Assembly (NCBI RefSeq): GCF_014137855.1
Contig: NZ_JACGWT010000005.1
Coordinates: 186,001 to 250,000, forward strand
Direction of reading: 5' to 3'
Length of the DNA stretch: 64,000 nt
Source: Microlunatus kandeliicorticis
GTDB lineage: Bacteria > Actinomycetota > Actinomycetes > Propionibacteriales > Propionibacteriaceae
Shown: one piece after another, positions 48,249 through 59,695 of the stretch
Layout: every line of letters begins with the position of its first letter
Position numbering within the stretch: position 1 is the stretch's first letter
Position numbers and translations under genes: made by a program
Notes under the pieces: generated by a model
The model's input: only the letters and a program-made list of their open reading frames with translations
Databases searched by the model: none
What the model was told of the DNA's origin: nothing

Positions 48249-49771
48249 CAGCTGTACTTCGAGAAGTCGATCGGGTGCACCTGGAGGTAGTCCTGCAGCC
48301 CCTTGTCCATGATCTGCGGGTACTTGGTGGTGACGTCGTCCATGCTCACCTGGCCGAGCACGTAGGCCTGGAAGAGCTTGCTGATCTGGTCGTTGGCCTC
48401 GGTGGTGAACTCCGCGCCGCCGTTCATCGCGTAGATCGGCTCGGCGGCCAGGCTGGCCAGCTCCTTGAGGTCCTTGGTCGGCTCGGCGCCGCTGTAGGTC
48501 GGTAGGAAGCTGCCGTACTCGTTGCAGATCGCCGTGTTCCGCTCGGGCGTGGAGAAGAACTGCATCCAGGCGACCACCGCGTCGAGCTTGCCGTTCTCAC
48601 GCAGGCTGGTGTCCGAGCGCGGGCTCGAGATGAAGTACTGCCAGGCCGCGTTCGGCCCGGAGACGGCGTTCGCGGTGTCGAAGGAGGTGGCGTACTGGTT
48701 CGAGCCGGCCAGGCTCGGCCACGGGAAGCTGCCGATCTCGATCCCGCCGCCGTTGGCGGCCACCGCGGTGGGCGCCCAGGTGCCGTCGTAGATCATCCCG
48801 ACCTTGCCGGCCGCCATCATCGCCTCGGGGTTGGGCGAGCCGACCGGCGGGTTGGCCGGCAGCTGGTTGATCTGCGGGTCGCAGTAGGAGAACAGCTCCT
48901 TGGCCATCGGCCACCAGGCCAGCACCGCCGGGTTCTGCCGCGGGTCGAGCAGCCCCTTCTTGTAGGCCACCGCGACGTCGGTGGTGCTGATCCCCGGGTC
49001 CTTGGAGTAGGCGTCGATCTTCTTGCAGGTGTCCTCACCGAGGAAGTTGGCCAGGAAGATCCGTGCCAGCCAGCCGAACCCGTAGGTGTAGGCCGGGATC
49101 GCGCACGGCGTGGTGCCGGCGGCCTTGAGCTTCTGGCAGACCGCGATCAGCTCGTCCCAAGTCTTCGGGACGTCGCTGATCCCGGCCGAGGCAAAGATCT
49201 TCTTGTTGTAGAAGAACGCCGTCCCGACGAAGTCGCCGTTGTTGCAGTACTGGGTGTCCGCGTCGGCGTAGGACTGGGTGTAGGACTGCGCGTTGAGCAC
49301 GTCGCGCCAGCGGGTGTTGCCCTTGATGAACGGGTTCGGCTTCTCCATGTAGGGCGCCAGGTTGGTGCAGACCCCGGCCGGGAACGAGGTGTTGACCTCG
49401 CTGTGCTGCTGCCACCAGACGTCGGGCAGCTGACCGCCGGTCGCCTGGGTCTTCATGGTGGTGGTCTCGTAGGTGTAGTCCGAACCCAGGAACTTGATCT
49501 TGATGTCCGGGTAGAGCGCGGTGAACGCGTCGGCCACCTTGCCGAACTCCTGCAGCTTGGCGGTGCCCGGGGCCAGCTTCACCCCCGGCAGCGCCGGGGT
49601 GTAGGCCTGGGCACCCATGGTGATGGTGCCCTTCCAGGTCAGGTCGGGGTTGCCGTCGGAGCGGAGTGACGGGCCGTTGCCCGCACCGCCCGAGGAGCTC
49701 TTCGAGCATCCCGCCAACGCAGCGGCACCGGCCGCCATCGTCGCGGCCATGAACTGCCGTCGTCTCATCAT
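48248..49771 (-). CDS. Sugar ABC transporter substrate-binding lipoprotein
   Basis: 507 residues, somewhat long for family 1 binding proteins. The N-terminus MMRRRQFMAATMAAGAAALA ends in a lipobox (LAGC) and has a twin-arginine-like RRRQF, so export by Tat is possible. The mature part has LPDVWWQQHSEVNTSF, GTAFFYNKKIFASAGISDVP then KTWDELIAVCQKLKAAG, and KVGMIYDGTWAP, typical of extracellular solute-binding proteins. A good GAGGGAGA ribosome site precedes the start. It is the first gene of the operon, under two LacI-type operators. Ligand inferred as a rhamnose-containing sugar from the GH78 gene. Confidence 0.92.
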   Translation of the reverse strand: MMRRRQFMAATMAAGAAALAGCSKSSSGGAGNGPSLRSDGNPDLTWKGTITMGAQAYTPALPGVKLAPGTAKLQEFGKVADAFTALYPDIKIKFLGSDYTYETTTMKTQATGGQLPDVWWQQHSEVNTSFPAGVCTNLAPYMEKPNPFIKGNTRWRDVLNAQSYTQSYADADTQYCNNGDFVGTAFFYNKKIFASAGISDVPKTWDELIAVCQKLKAAGTTPCAIPAYTYGFGWLARIFLANFLGEDTCKKIDAYSKDPGISTTDVAVAYKKGLLDPRQNPAVLAWWPMAKELFSYCDPQINQLPANPPVGSPNPEAMMAAGKVGMIYDGTWAPTAVAANGGGIEIGSFPWPSLAGSNQYATSFDTANAVSGPNAAWQYFISSPRSDTSLRENGKLDAVVAWMQFFSTPERNTAICNEYGSFLPTYSGAEPTKDLKELASLAAEPIYAMNGGAEFTTEANDQISKLFQAYVLGQVSMDDVTTKYPQIMDKGLQDYLQVHPIDFSKYS

Positions 49772-49807
49772 GTCCGTCTCCCTCGAGGAACATCGCGTCG
49801 GCGCCCG

Positions 49808-49853
49808 TGAATCGTTTCATCGCGGCGTGCCGCTGAATGTATAACGTTCTACA
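49808..49853 (-). promoter_or_regulatory. Two LacI-type operators upstream of the rhamnoside ABC operon
   Basis: TGTATAACGTTCTACA (49838-49853) is a 16-bp inverted repeat with one mismatched pair, centred on CG. TGAATCGTTTCA (49808-49819) is a 12-bp inverted repeat, also CG-centred, with one mismatched pair. Both match the LacI-family operator style. The LacI gene is directly upstream, so autoregulation from a distance and repression of the operon are likely. Confidence 0.7.
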
Positions 49854-49915
49854 GAAACCGGTCAAGGATCGCGGGGCTGCTCGTCGGGATCGGTCGCCCG
49901 GTGGAGCGGTCCGGC

Positions 49916-50974
49916 TCAGCCGCCCGCGGGAACCGGTCCCGAGCTGGACCGGACCACCAGCGACGGCGGGTGCAGGAAGTGCCGGCCGGGCCGGGCCGAA
50001 CCGATCCGGTCCATCAGCAGCCGGGCGGCGCGCCGGCCCATCCCCCGGGCGTCCTGGTCGACCGAGGTCAGCCCGACCGGGACCATCGCGGCCACCGGGG
50101 TGTTGTCGCAGCCGACCACCGACAGCTCCGCGGGCACCGGGACCCGGCGCCGGCGGAGCTCGTCGAGCAACCCGAGGGCGGCCACGTCGGCCCCGCCGTG
50201 CACCGCGGTCGGCCGTCGACGACGGCGCAGCAGCCGGCGCGCGGCCGCCACCCCGCCGGCCTGGGTCCAGGTGGTGTCCACCACGTCCGGACGCAGGCCG
50301 TGGTCGGTCATCGACGCGCGGTAGCCGGCCTCGCGGAAGGTCTCGGGCAGCCCCTCGACCCGGCTGACCCGCTGGGTGAGGAAGCTGACCCGCTGGTGGC
50401 CGAGCCCGACCAGGTGGTCGACGGCCAGCCGGGCGCCGAGGGCGTCGTCGCTGGCCACCGAGTCGTAGAGCGGGCCGCGGCCGTGCCGACCGAGCACCAC
50501 GATGGGGATCCGCCGCGCCAGCGCCTCGAGCTCGTCGGTCTCCAGCCGCGGGGCCATCAGCACCAGCCCGTCCATCCGGTGGTCGATCATCGACTCGACC
50601 GCGCGGAGCTGCGCGGTCGGGCCGTCCCCGGCCAGCGAGATCAGCACCTGGTAGTCGGCCGCGTCGGCCGCGGCGCCGATCCCCTCGAGCAGCAGCCCGA
50701 AGAAGGGGTTCCACAGGTCGAGCGCGGAGACCCCGATCGTGTAGGTCGCCCCGCGCATCGCCCGGGCCCCCACCATCGGCCGGTAACCCAGCTCGTCGAT
50801 CGCCCGCTGGACGCGTTCGCGCATCGCCGGGCTGCTGCCGTAGGCGTTGCGGAGCACCTTGGACACCGCGGAGGTCGAGACCCCGGCCCGCCCGGCGACG
50901 TCGACGATGGTCACCCGTCGCCGGGTGTCACGCGACGGCACCGGGGACGGTCCGCGGTCGGCCTCGAGGGTCAC
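49916..50974 (-). CDS. LacI-family transcriptional regulator
   Basis: 352 residues. The N-terminal helix-turn-helix and hinge are RVTIVDVAGRAGVSTSAVSK, VLRNAYGSSPAMRERVQRAI and DELGYRPMVGARAM. A periplasmic-binding-protein-like effector domain follows (YTIGVSALDLWNPFFGLLLE, VVGCDNTPVAAMVPVGLTSV, DQDARGMGRRAARLL). A poly-Arg stretch (LLRRRRRP) is in the middle. GTG 50974 follows a TACGCT box by 8 bases; the frame is open upstream without a domain. It probably represses the downstream transporter and GH78 genes until a rhamnose-type inducer binds. Confidence 0.94.
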   Translation of the reverse strand: MTLEADRGPSPVPSRDTRRRVTIVDVAGRAGVSTSAVSKVLRNAYGSSPAMRERVQRAIDELGYRPMVGARAMRGATYTIGVSALDLWNPFFGLLLEGIGAAADAADYQVLISLAGDGPTAQLRAVESMIDHRMDGLVLMAPRLETDELEALARRIPIVVLGRHGRGPLYDSVASDDALGARLAVDHLVGLGHQRVSFLTQRVSRVEGLPETFREAGYRASMTDHGLRPDVVDTTWTQAGGVAAARRLLRRRRRPTAVHGGADVAALGLLDELRRRRVPVPAELSVVGCDNTPVAAMVPVGLTSVDQDARGMGRRAARLLMDRIGSARPGRHFLHPPSLVVRSSSGPVPAGG

Positions 50975-50982
50975 GGTGCAGA

Positions 50983-50988
50983 AGCGTA
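50983..50988 (-). promoter_or_regulatory. -10 element of a leaderless promoter for the lacI-type gene
   Basis: TACGCT on the minus strand, 8 bases before GTG 50974. Confidence 0.4.
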
Positions 50989-51003
50989 CGAGCCGACGAC
51001 GCC

Positions 51004-51468
51004 TCAGCCGTACAGCCGGGACTGCGGCAGACCGGGCGGCGCCGCCTCCAGCCAGCTGAGCAGACCGGTCAGCGAGTCCCCGCTCATGGCCAGCTGCCAG
51101 CGTCGCGCGGGCACCTCGGCGCGGTCCTCGATCTCGACCACCTGCTGCCCGGAGTAGAGCGCGACCGCCTCGGCGGGGTCGGGCGGGCGACTGGCCAGCA
51201 CCCGGACGTCGCGGCGCGGGAACGCCTTGCGCGGCGCGAACCGGTAGGAGAAGAACCGGTACCACTCGAGCTGCTCACCCGAATAGCGCGCCACCCCCAG
51301 CGCCCAGCCGCCGCCACCGGTGGCCGCGCGCAGCCGCAGGCTGCACTCGAACGTGCCGCCCTTGCGGGACAGCCAGCGGCGTCGCAGCCCGAGGACGAGC
51401 AGCGCCAGGGCGGCGAACCCGATCAGGATCGCCACCACCTCGAAGGCACCCAGCCAGCCGGGAAGCAC
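51004..51468 (-). CDS. DUF2550 membrane protein
   Basis: 154 residues: an N-terminal transmembrane helix (FEVVAILIGFAALALLVLGL, about 9-28), an RRRW segment, and a soluble domain with GGTFECSLRL, WALGVARYSGEQLEWYRFFS and RPKAFPRRDV-like RKAFPRRDVRVL. It stands right after atpC, as Rv1312 does in M. tuberculosis. AGGAG lies 8 bases before GTG 51468. Function unknown; the conserved place suggests a link to ATP synthase or only shared transcription. Confidence 0.87.
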   Translation of the reverse strand: MLPGWLGAFEVVAILIGFAALALLVLGLRRRWLSRKGGTFECSLRLRAATGGGGWALGVARYSGEQLEWYRFFSYRFAPRKAFPRRDVRVLASRPPDPAEAVALYSGQQVVEIEDRAEVPARRWQLAMSGDSLTGLLSWLEAAPPGLPQSRLYG

Positions 51469-51520
51469 CGCTCAGACTCCTGCGCTGCTTGGACACCGGC
51501 CGGCCATACGGTGCCTCGCC

Positions 51521-51925
51521 CTATCTGGCCTTCTGCGCGGCGCGGAGCTGCGCGGTGGCCCGGTGGAGGTGCTGCTTGGTCTCTTCGCTCTCGTCCCCGG
51601 CGTCGAGCTTGGCGCGGGCGTCGGCGAGCTCGCGCTCGGCGTCGGCCACGCTCAGCTCCTGCGCCATCCGGGCGTACTCGCTGAGGATCGAGACCCGGTC
51701 CTGGCTGACCGAGATGAAGCCGCCGTCGACCGCGACGATCTCCCGGCTCCGCCCGTCGGGGCAGACGATCTCGACGCCACCGGGCACCAGCAGCGCCAAC
51801 ACCGGGCTGTGCCCGGGCAGGATGCCGATGTCACCGTCGACGGTCTTGGCGATGACCGACTCGGCCTCGCCGGACCACACCAGGGCCTCGGCGGAGACCA
51901 CCTCGACCTGAAGGGGGTCGGCCAT
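51521..51925 (-). CDS. atpC: ATP synthase epsilon subunit
   Basis: 134 residues. The N-terminal beta-sandwich (LQVEVVSAEALVWSGEAESV, IGILPGHSPVLALL, FISVSQDRVSILSEYA) is followed by a two-helix C-terminal region (AERELADARAKLDAGDESEE). It couples the central stalk to the catalytic core and can inhibit hydrolysis. ATG 51925 lies 2 bp after the atpD stop. Last ATP synthase gene of the operon. Confidence 0.96.
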   Translation of the reverse strand: MADPLQVEVVSAEALVWSGEAESVIAKTVDGDIGILPGHSPVLALLVPGGVEIVCPDGRSREIVAVDGGFISVSQDRVSILSEYARMAQELSVADAERELADARAKLDAGDESEETKQHLHRATAQLRAAQKAR

Positions 51926-51927
51926 GA

Positions 51928-54296
<2,369 letters not shown>

Positions 54297-54302
54297 CAGC
54301 CA

Positions 54303-55937
<1,635 letters not shown>

Positions 55938-56010
55938 CGCGTTGCCCTGCTCCCTGTACTCGGTCCTGCCGTGCTCACTGCTCTGTCTTCTGCTGTGCTC
56001 GCTGCTCGAG

Positions 56011-56024
56011 CCCGGCGCGCCGGG
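56011..56024. repeat. 14-bp perfect palindrome in the atpH-atpA gap
   Basis: CCCGGCGCGCCGGG is self-complementary and lies within a 118-bp gap (55938-56055) inside the ATP synthase operon. The rest of the gap is CT-rich with several CTGCT/TGCTC steps. It may be an RNA processing or attenuation site. Confidence 0.55.
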
Positions 56025-56055
56025 AGCCGAGCCCCCGCGCGACCAGTCTTACCCG

Positions 56056-56850
56056 TCAGCCGAACTGCCGACGCGCGTCGGCCAGCCGGCCCGCCACCGT
56101 GCCCTCGATGACCTGGCTGCCCATCTCCACCCGGACCCCGCCGATCAGGCCCGGCTCGACGATCTCCTGGATCGTCACCTGGCGCCCGGCCTGCCGGGTC
56201 AGCGTGCGGGCCAGCCGCTCGCGCTGTTCCCCGGTCAGCGGCCGCGCCACCCGGACCACCGCGATGGTCCGGTCGCGCATCTCCGCGGCGAGCTGGACGT
56301 AGCTCTCCAGCGTCCAGGCGAAGTTGCGCTCGCGTGCCCGGATCGCCCGCTTGGCCAGCAGCACCGTGGCGCCGCCCACCTTGCCGCCGAGCAGGCTGTC
56401 GACCAGCCCCTCCCGGCGCTCGATGCTCGCCGTCCGGTCGGTGATCGCAGCGCGCAGCGCCGGGTCGCCGTCGACCACACGGCCGAACCGGAACAGCTCG
56501 TCCTCCACCGAGTCCAGTCCGCCCCCGGCCTCGGCGATCCGCAGCTGGGCGCGGACGCCCTGGCGCTCGATCGTGTCGGCCAGGTGCCGACCGCTGTTCC
56601 AGCGCTGCCCGGCCGCCTCCGCGAGGACCCGGGCCGCCGGCTCGCTCACTCGGCTGTCGAACAGCGCGTGAGCCAGCCCGGTGCGCTGGGCGTCGGGCAG
56701 GTTCGGGTCGGTCAGCGCCCGCTTGAGCGCCGGCGACCGGTCGAGGCTGTCGACGAGCGCGAACAGCTCGCCCGGCAGCCCGTCGGCCACCGGGAGGCCG
56801 TCGAGCACGCGGTCGACGGCCTCGGTGCGGCCCGGCTTCTCGGCGCTCAT
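56056..56850 (-). CDS. atpH: ATP synthase delta subunit
   Basis: 264 residues, about 80 longer than E. coli delta, as in many actinobacteria; not fused to a b-type domain as in mycobacteria. N-terminal helical bundle (DGLPGELFALVDSLDRSPAL, ALTDPNLPDAQRTGLAHALF) and C-terminal domain (LLGGKVGGATVLLAKRAIRA, IQEIVEPGLIGGVRVEMGSQ then VIEGTVAGRL) are clear. It attaches the peripheral stalk to F1. ATG 56850 overlaps the atpF stop by 4 bp. Confidence 0.95.
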   Translation of the reverse strand: MSAEKPGRTEAVDRVLDGLPVADGLPGELFALVDSLDRSPALKRALTDPNLPDAQRTGLAHALFDSRVSEPAARVLAEAAGQRWNSGRHLADTIERQGVRAQLRIAEAGGGLDSVEDELFRFGRVVDGDPALRAAITDRTASIERREGLVDSLLGGKVGGATVLLAKRAIRARERNFAWTLESYVQLAAEMRDRTIAVVRVARPLTGEQRERLARTLTRQAGRQVTIQEIVEPGLIGGVRVEMGSQVIEGTVAGRLADARRQFG

Positions 56851-57428
56851 CGGTGTGCGGACTCCTCCGGCTGCTGGGTCGGACGGCCGTCCTCGTGGCT
56901 CTCCAGCTCGCTGAGGAACCGGTCGACCGTGCGACGGGCGCGCTCGTCGTCGTCGAGCGACTCCCCGACGATCCGGCCGGCGAGGTTCGTGGCCAGCCCA
57001 CCGATCTCGGCGCGCAGCTGGGAGACGACCTGGTTGCGCTCGGCCTCCATCTGGTTGTGCGCGTTCTGCACGATCCGCGCGGCCTCGGCCTGGGCCTGCT
57101 CGCGCATCTCGGCGATGATCCGGCCGCCCTCGGTCTTGGCGTCCTCGCGGATCTTGGCCGCCTCGCTGCGCGAGGAGGCCAGTTGCGCCTGGTACTGCTC
57201 GAGCGCCGCCTGGGCCTCGCGCTGGGCGCGCTCGGCCTTCTCGATCCCGCCCTCGATCGCCTCGGTGCGGGCCTGGTAGGTCGCCTCGAACCGCGGCACC
57301 ACCGCCTTCGAGATGATCACGGTGAGGATCAGCACGAAGACGACCGCGGCGATGATCTCCGACAGGTGCGGGAGGAGCGGGTTCTCGCCGGCCATCGGGA
57401 CGACCAGCGGGATGATCGCGTCGTTCAT
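56847..57428 (-). CDS. atpF: ATP synthase b subunit
   Basis: 193 residues: one N-terminal membrane helix (LSEIIAAVVFVLILTVIISK, about 22-41), then a long charged helix (GIEKAERAQREAQAALEQYQ onward) that forms the peripheral stalk dimer, and an Arg/Glu-rich tail. The stop overlaps atpH; atpE lies 16 bp upstream. Confidence 0.96.
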   Translation of the reverse strand: MNDAIIPLVVPMAGENPLLPHLSEIIAAVVFVLILTVIISKAVVPRFEATYQARTEAIEGGIEKAERAQREAQAALEQYQAQLASSRSEAAKIREDAKTEGGRIIAEMREQAQAEAARIVQNAHNQMEAERNQVVSQLRAEIGGLATNLAGRIVGESLDDDERARRTVDRFLSELESHEDGRPTQQPEESAHR

Positions 57429-57444
57429 CGGAGCGGTCCCGACG

Positions 57445-57678
57445 TCACTGACCGACGAAGCCGAAGACGAAGGCCAGGGCGATGCCGATGATGGCCAGCG
57501 CCTCGGTCAGCGCGAAGCCGATGAACGCAGTGCTGAGCATCGCGCCGCGGGCCTCGGGCTGGCGGGCGGTGCCCTGGATCACGGCGGCGAAGATCAGGCC
57601 GACGCCGATGCCCGGGCCGATGGCGCCGAGGCCGTAGCCGACGATGCCGAGCGAGCCGACGATTTCCATGGGAGTCAT
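57445..57678 (-). CDS. atpE: ATP synthase c subunit
   Basis: 77 residues, two-helix hairpin of the rotor ring. Helix 1 has [20 protein letters not shown], the loop RQPEARG contacts gamma/epsilon, and helix 2 has [20 protein letters not shown] with the ion-binding Glu59. No sodium-type Gln/Ser pattern stands out, so proton coupling is likely. Confidence 0.97.
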   Translation of the reverse strand: MTPMEIVGSLGIVGYGLGAIGPGIGVGLIFAAVIQGTARQPEARGAMLSTAFIGFALTEALAIIGIALAFVFGFVGQ

Positions 57679-57753
57679 GCTGTGTTCCTTTCGGGATCCA
57701 CGAGGTGTGAACCTGACTGGGTGGTGGCTGCGGTGGGTGGAGCGGTCGGTGGG

Positions 57754-58551
57754 TCAGTGCTCCTCGGACGAGGCCGAGGAGATGTACTGCGCGGTGAGCA
57801 CGGTGAAGATGTAGGCCTGCAGGATCTGCACGAAGATCTCCAGCGCGAAGATCGCCATGCTGAAGATCAGCGAGGCGCCACCGGCGACCTTGTTGATGAT
57901 CGGCTCGGACTCCACCAGCAGGTACTCGCCGCCGAGCACGAAGACCAGCACCAGCAGGTGCCCGGCCAGCATGTTGGCGAAGAGTCGCAGCGACAGGGTG
58001 ATCGGCCGGACGATGATGTTGGAGAAGAACTCCAGCGGGATCACGATCGGCAGCATGTAGCCGGGCACCCCCGGCGGCATGGTCACGTGCTTGAGGTAGC
58101 CGAGCGGCCCGAACTTCCGCAGCCCGATCGCGTTGTAGAGGATCCACACCATGCCGGCCAGGCCGTAGGCCCAGCCGACGTGCGAGGCGGTGGGGAGCAG
58201 GGTCAGCGGGAAGATGCCCCAGAGGTTGTTGACCAGCACGAAGCTGAACACCGCGATGAGGAACGGCAGGTACTTGCGGAACTCGTGGCCGATCATGTCC
58301 CGGCCGATCGAGTCCCGCAGGAAGAAGTAGGCGGACTCGCCGACGAACTGACCCTTGCTCGGGACCAGCTTGTTCTTCCGCGCCATCACCAGCCAGAAGA
58401 TGCCCACCAGCAGGAAGGCGACCAGCGCCTGGAGCAGGTAGCGGTCGACCCAGGCCGGGGCGCCGGGGAACAGCGGCGGGAAGTCGAAGCTCTGGACACC
58501 GGGCGGCTCGTAGCCCTCCATGGGCACCAGCAGAGGGATCAGCAGCCCCAT
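57754..58551 (-). CDS. atpB: ATP synthase a subunit
   Basis: 265 residues, five or six membrane helices. The essential stator Arg is in RPITLSLRLFANMLAGHLLV; the last helix has ALEIFVQILQAYIFTVLTAQ. It forms the two proton half-channels next to the c ring. First structural subunit in the operon; 49 bp after atpZ and 75 bp before atpE. Confidence 0.96.
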   Translation of the reverse strand: MGLLIPLLVPMEGYEPPGVQSFDFPPLFPGAPAWVDRYLLQALVAFLLVGIFWLVMARKNKLVPSKGQFVGESAYFFLRDSIGRDMIGHEFRKYLPFLIAVFSFVLVNNLWGIFPLTLLPTASHVGWAYGLAGMVWILYNAIGLRKFGPLGYLKHVTMPPGVPGYMLPIVIPLEFFSNIIVRPITLSLRLFANMLAGHLLVLVFVLGGEYLLVESEPIINKVAGGASLIFSMAIFALEIFVQILQAYIFTVLTAQYISSASSEEH

Positions 58552-58600
58552 CAGAACCCCTCCCCCCTCGTGTTCCGGTCCGTGTGCGTCGTCGGTCGTG

Positions 58601-58924
58601 TCATCGGTCGCGGTCCGGTGGCGGACCCGGGTCGGCCGGCGGTGTCCCGCGGCGTCCCAGCGCCCCGAACCGGTGGATGATCAGGTAGCACCCGAGCCCC
58701 GCACCGATCACGATCCCGATCGGGGTGAACAGGTGCCGGGTGCCGGCGAGATGGTCCACCAACCAGCCGGCACCGCCCCACAGGAGCACGCCGGAGATGA
58801 GGTAGGAGAGCACGATCGAGGCCTGGTCGAGCCCCTGCGTCTGCGCTCGGTTGAGCTCCCGACGGGCGCGGTGCGCACGGTCGGCACGGGACTCCGTCGG
58901 GGAGCCCGGAGGAGAGATCGCCAT
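58601..58924 (-). CDS. AtpZ/AtpI-family small membrane protein
   Basis: 107 residues. A basic, Ala/Arg-rich start is followed by two helices (VLSYLISGVLLWGGAGWLVD, then FTPIGIVIGAGLGCYLIIHR), the pattern of AtpZ, which with AtpI helps c-ring assembly or cation transport. Position just before atpB fits. A TACCGT box (58935-58940) lies 10 bases upstream of ATG 58924 and might be an internal promoter. Confidence 0.82.
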   Translation of the reverse strand: MAISPPGSPTESRADRAHRARRELNRAQTQGLDQASIVLSYLISGVLLWGGAGWLVDHLAGTRHLFTPIGIVIGAGLGCYLIIHRFGALGRRGTPPADPGPPPDRDR

Positions 58925-58969
58925 GGCGTGTCACACGGTAGCAGTCAGACTGAGAGACGCTCAGTCCGC

Positions 58970-59518
58970 TCACCGCTGCCCTCCTTCCCTGCTCGTCCCC
59001 GACGACGCGTTCGCGTCGGCGCCCTGCTCGTGGTCGTCCCCGGAGCCCTCGCCGGGACCGACGTACTCGGTGTCGTAGGCGCTGATCCGCAGTCTGCGGA
59101 AGGTCAGCACCTCGCTGGTCAGCCACCCGACCACCACCAGCACGGTGGTCAGGAAGACCGCCATCGGCTCGATCGCGGTCCAGCTGGTGCGGTGCCGGCT
59201 GACGGTCAGCAGGATCGCGCCGAGGATGATCACCCGGAACGTGTAGCTGGTCATCGAGACCATCAGCAGCGTCTTGGCGTCCGCGTTGGCGAACAGCATG
59301 ATGAGCAGCTGCCCGACCACGTAGAAGAACAGCACCATCGCCGCCGCCAGACCGGCCGACAGCAGACCCTTGACCCCGTCGAGCGCGGTGAAGATGATCA
59401 AGGCCAGCACCGTCGCGACCAGCCCGCCGATCAGCCCGCCGACCAGGAGTTTGCGCGCTCGGACGACGTGCACGCTCGGCCCGGGTTGGTTCCGGACTGG
59501 GGTGGTGTCAGTCGTCAT
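58970..59518 (-). CDS. AtpI-like ATP synthase assembly protein
   Basis: 182 residues with four predicted helices (RKLLVGGLIGGLVATVLALI; LLSAGLAAAMVLFFYVVGQL; MVSMTSYTFRVIILGAILLT; MAVFLTTVLVVVGWLTSEVL), as in AtpI/Rv1303 proteins placed before atpB. It probably helps assemble the c ring. ATG 59518 is chosen (MTTDTTPVRNQPGPSV); 14 more codons are open upstream but run into hairpins. Acidic C-terminal tail. Confidence 0.85.
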   Translation of the reverse strand: MTTDTTPVRNQPGPSVHVVRARKLLVGGLIGGLVATVLALIIFTALDGVKGLLSAGLAAAMVLFFYVVGQLLIMLFANADAKTLLMVSMTSYTFRVIILGAILLTVSRHRTSWTAIEPMAVFLTTVLVVVGWLTSEVLTFRRLRISAYDTEYVGPGEGSGDDHEQGADANASSGTSREGGQR

Positions 59519-59539
59519 GACGGCGGCTGTCCTCGTCTT

Positions 59540-59647
59540 CACGGTGGTGAACCGTGTCACTCGTGCGGGTTCCGAAGGAACCCGTCGCGGGCGGGGTGTC
59601 CGAGGAAACTAGCACAGGAACACGGGCCGCTGCGAACTCGCGCAGCG
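59540..59647. terminator. Three small hairpins between wecA and the ATP synthase operon
   Basis: CACGGT-GGTGA-ACCGTG (59540-59556), GGGTTCC-GAA-GGAACCC (59567-59583) and CGCTGCG-AACTCG-CGCAGCG (59628-59647) are all perfect stems of 6-7 bp in the 167-bp gap. The one nearest wecA may be its terminator; the other two could lie in the leader of the atp transcript. Confidence 0.5.
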
Positions 59648-59671
59648 ACCGCCCTGAGGGCCGGCGGGAGG

Positions 59672-59695
59672 GGTCACCGGGCGGGTCACCGGGCG
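59672..59695. repeat. 12-bp tandem duplication containing the wecA stop codon
   Basis: GGTCACCGGGCG occurs twice head to tail (59672-59683, 59684-59695). On the minus strand the second copy holds the wecA stop TGA, and the first repeats it in frame 12 bases later. Confidence 0.85.
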
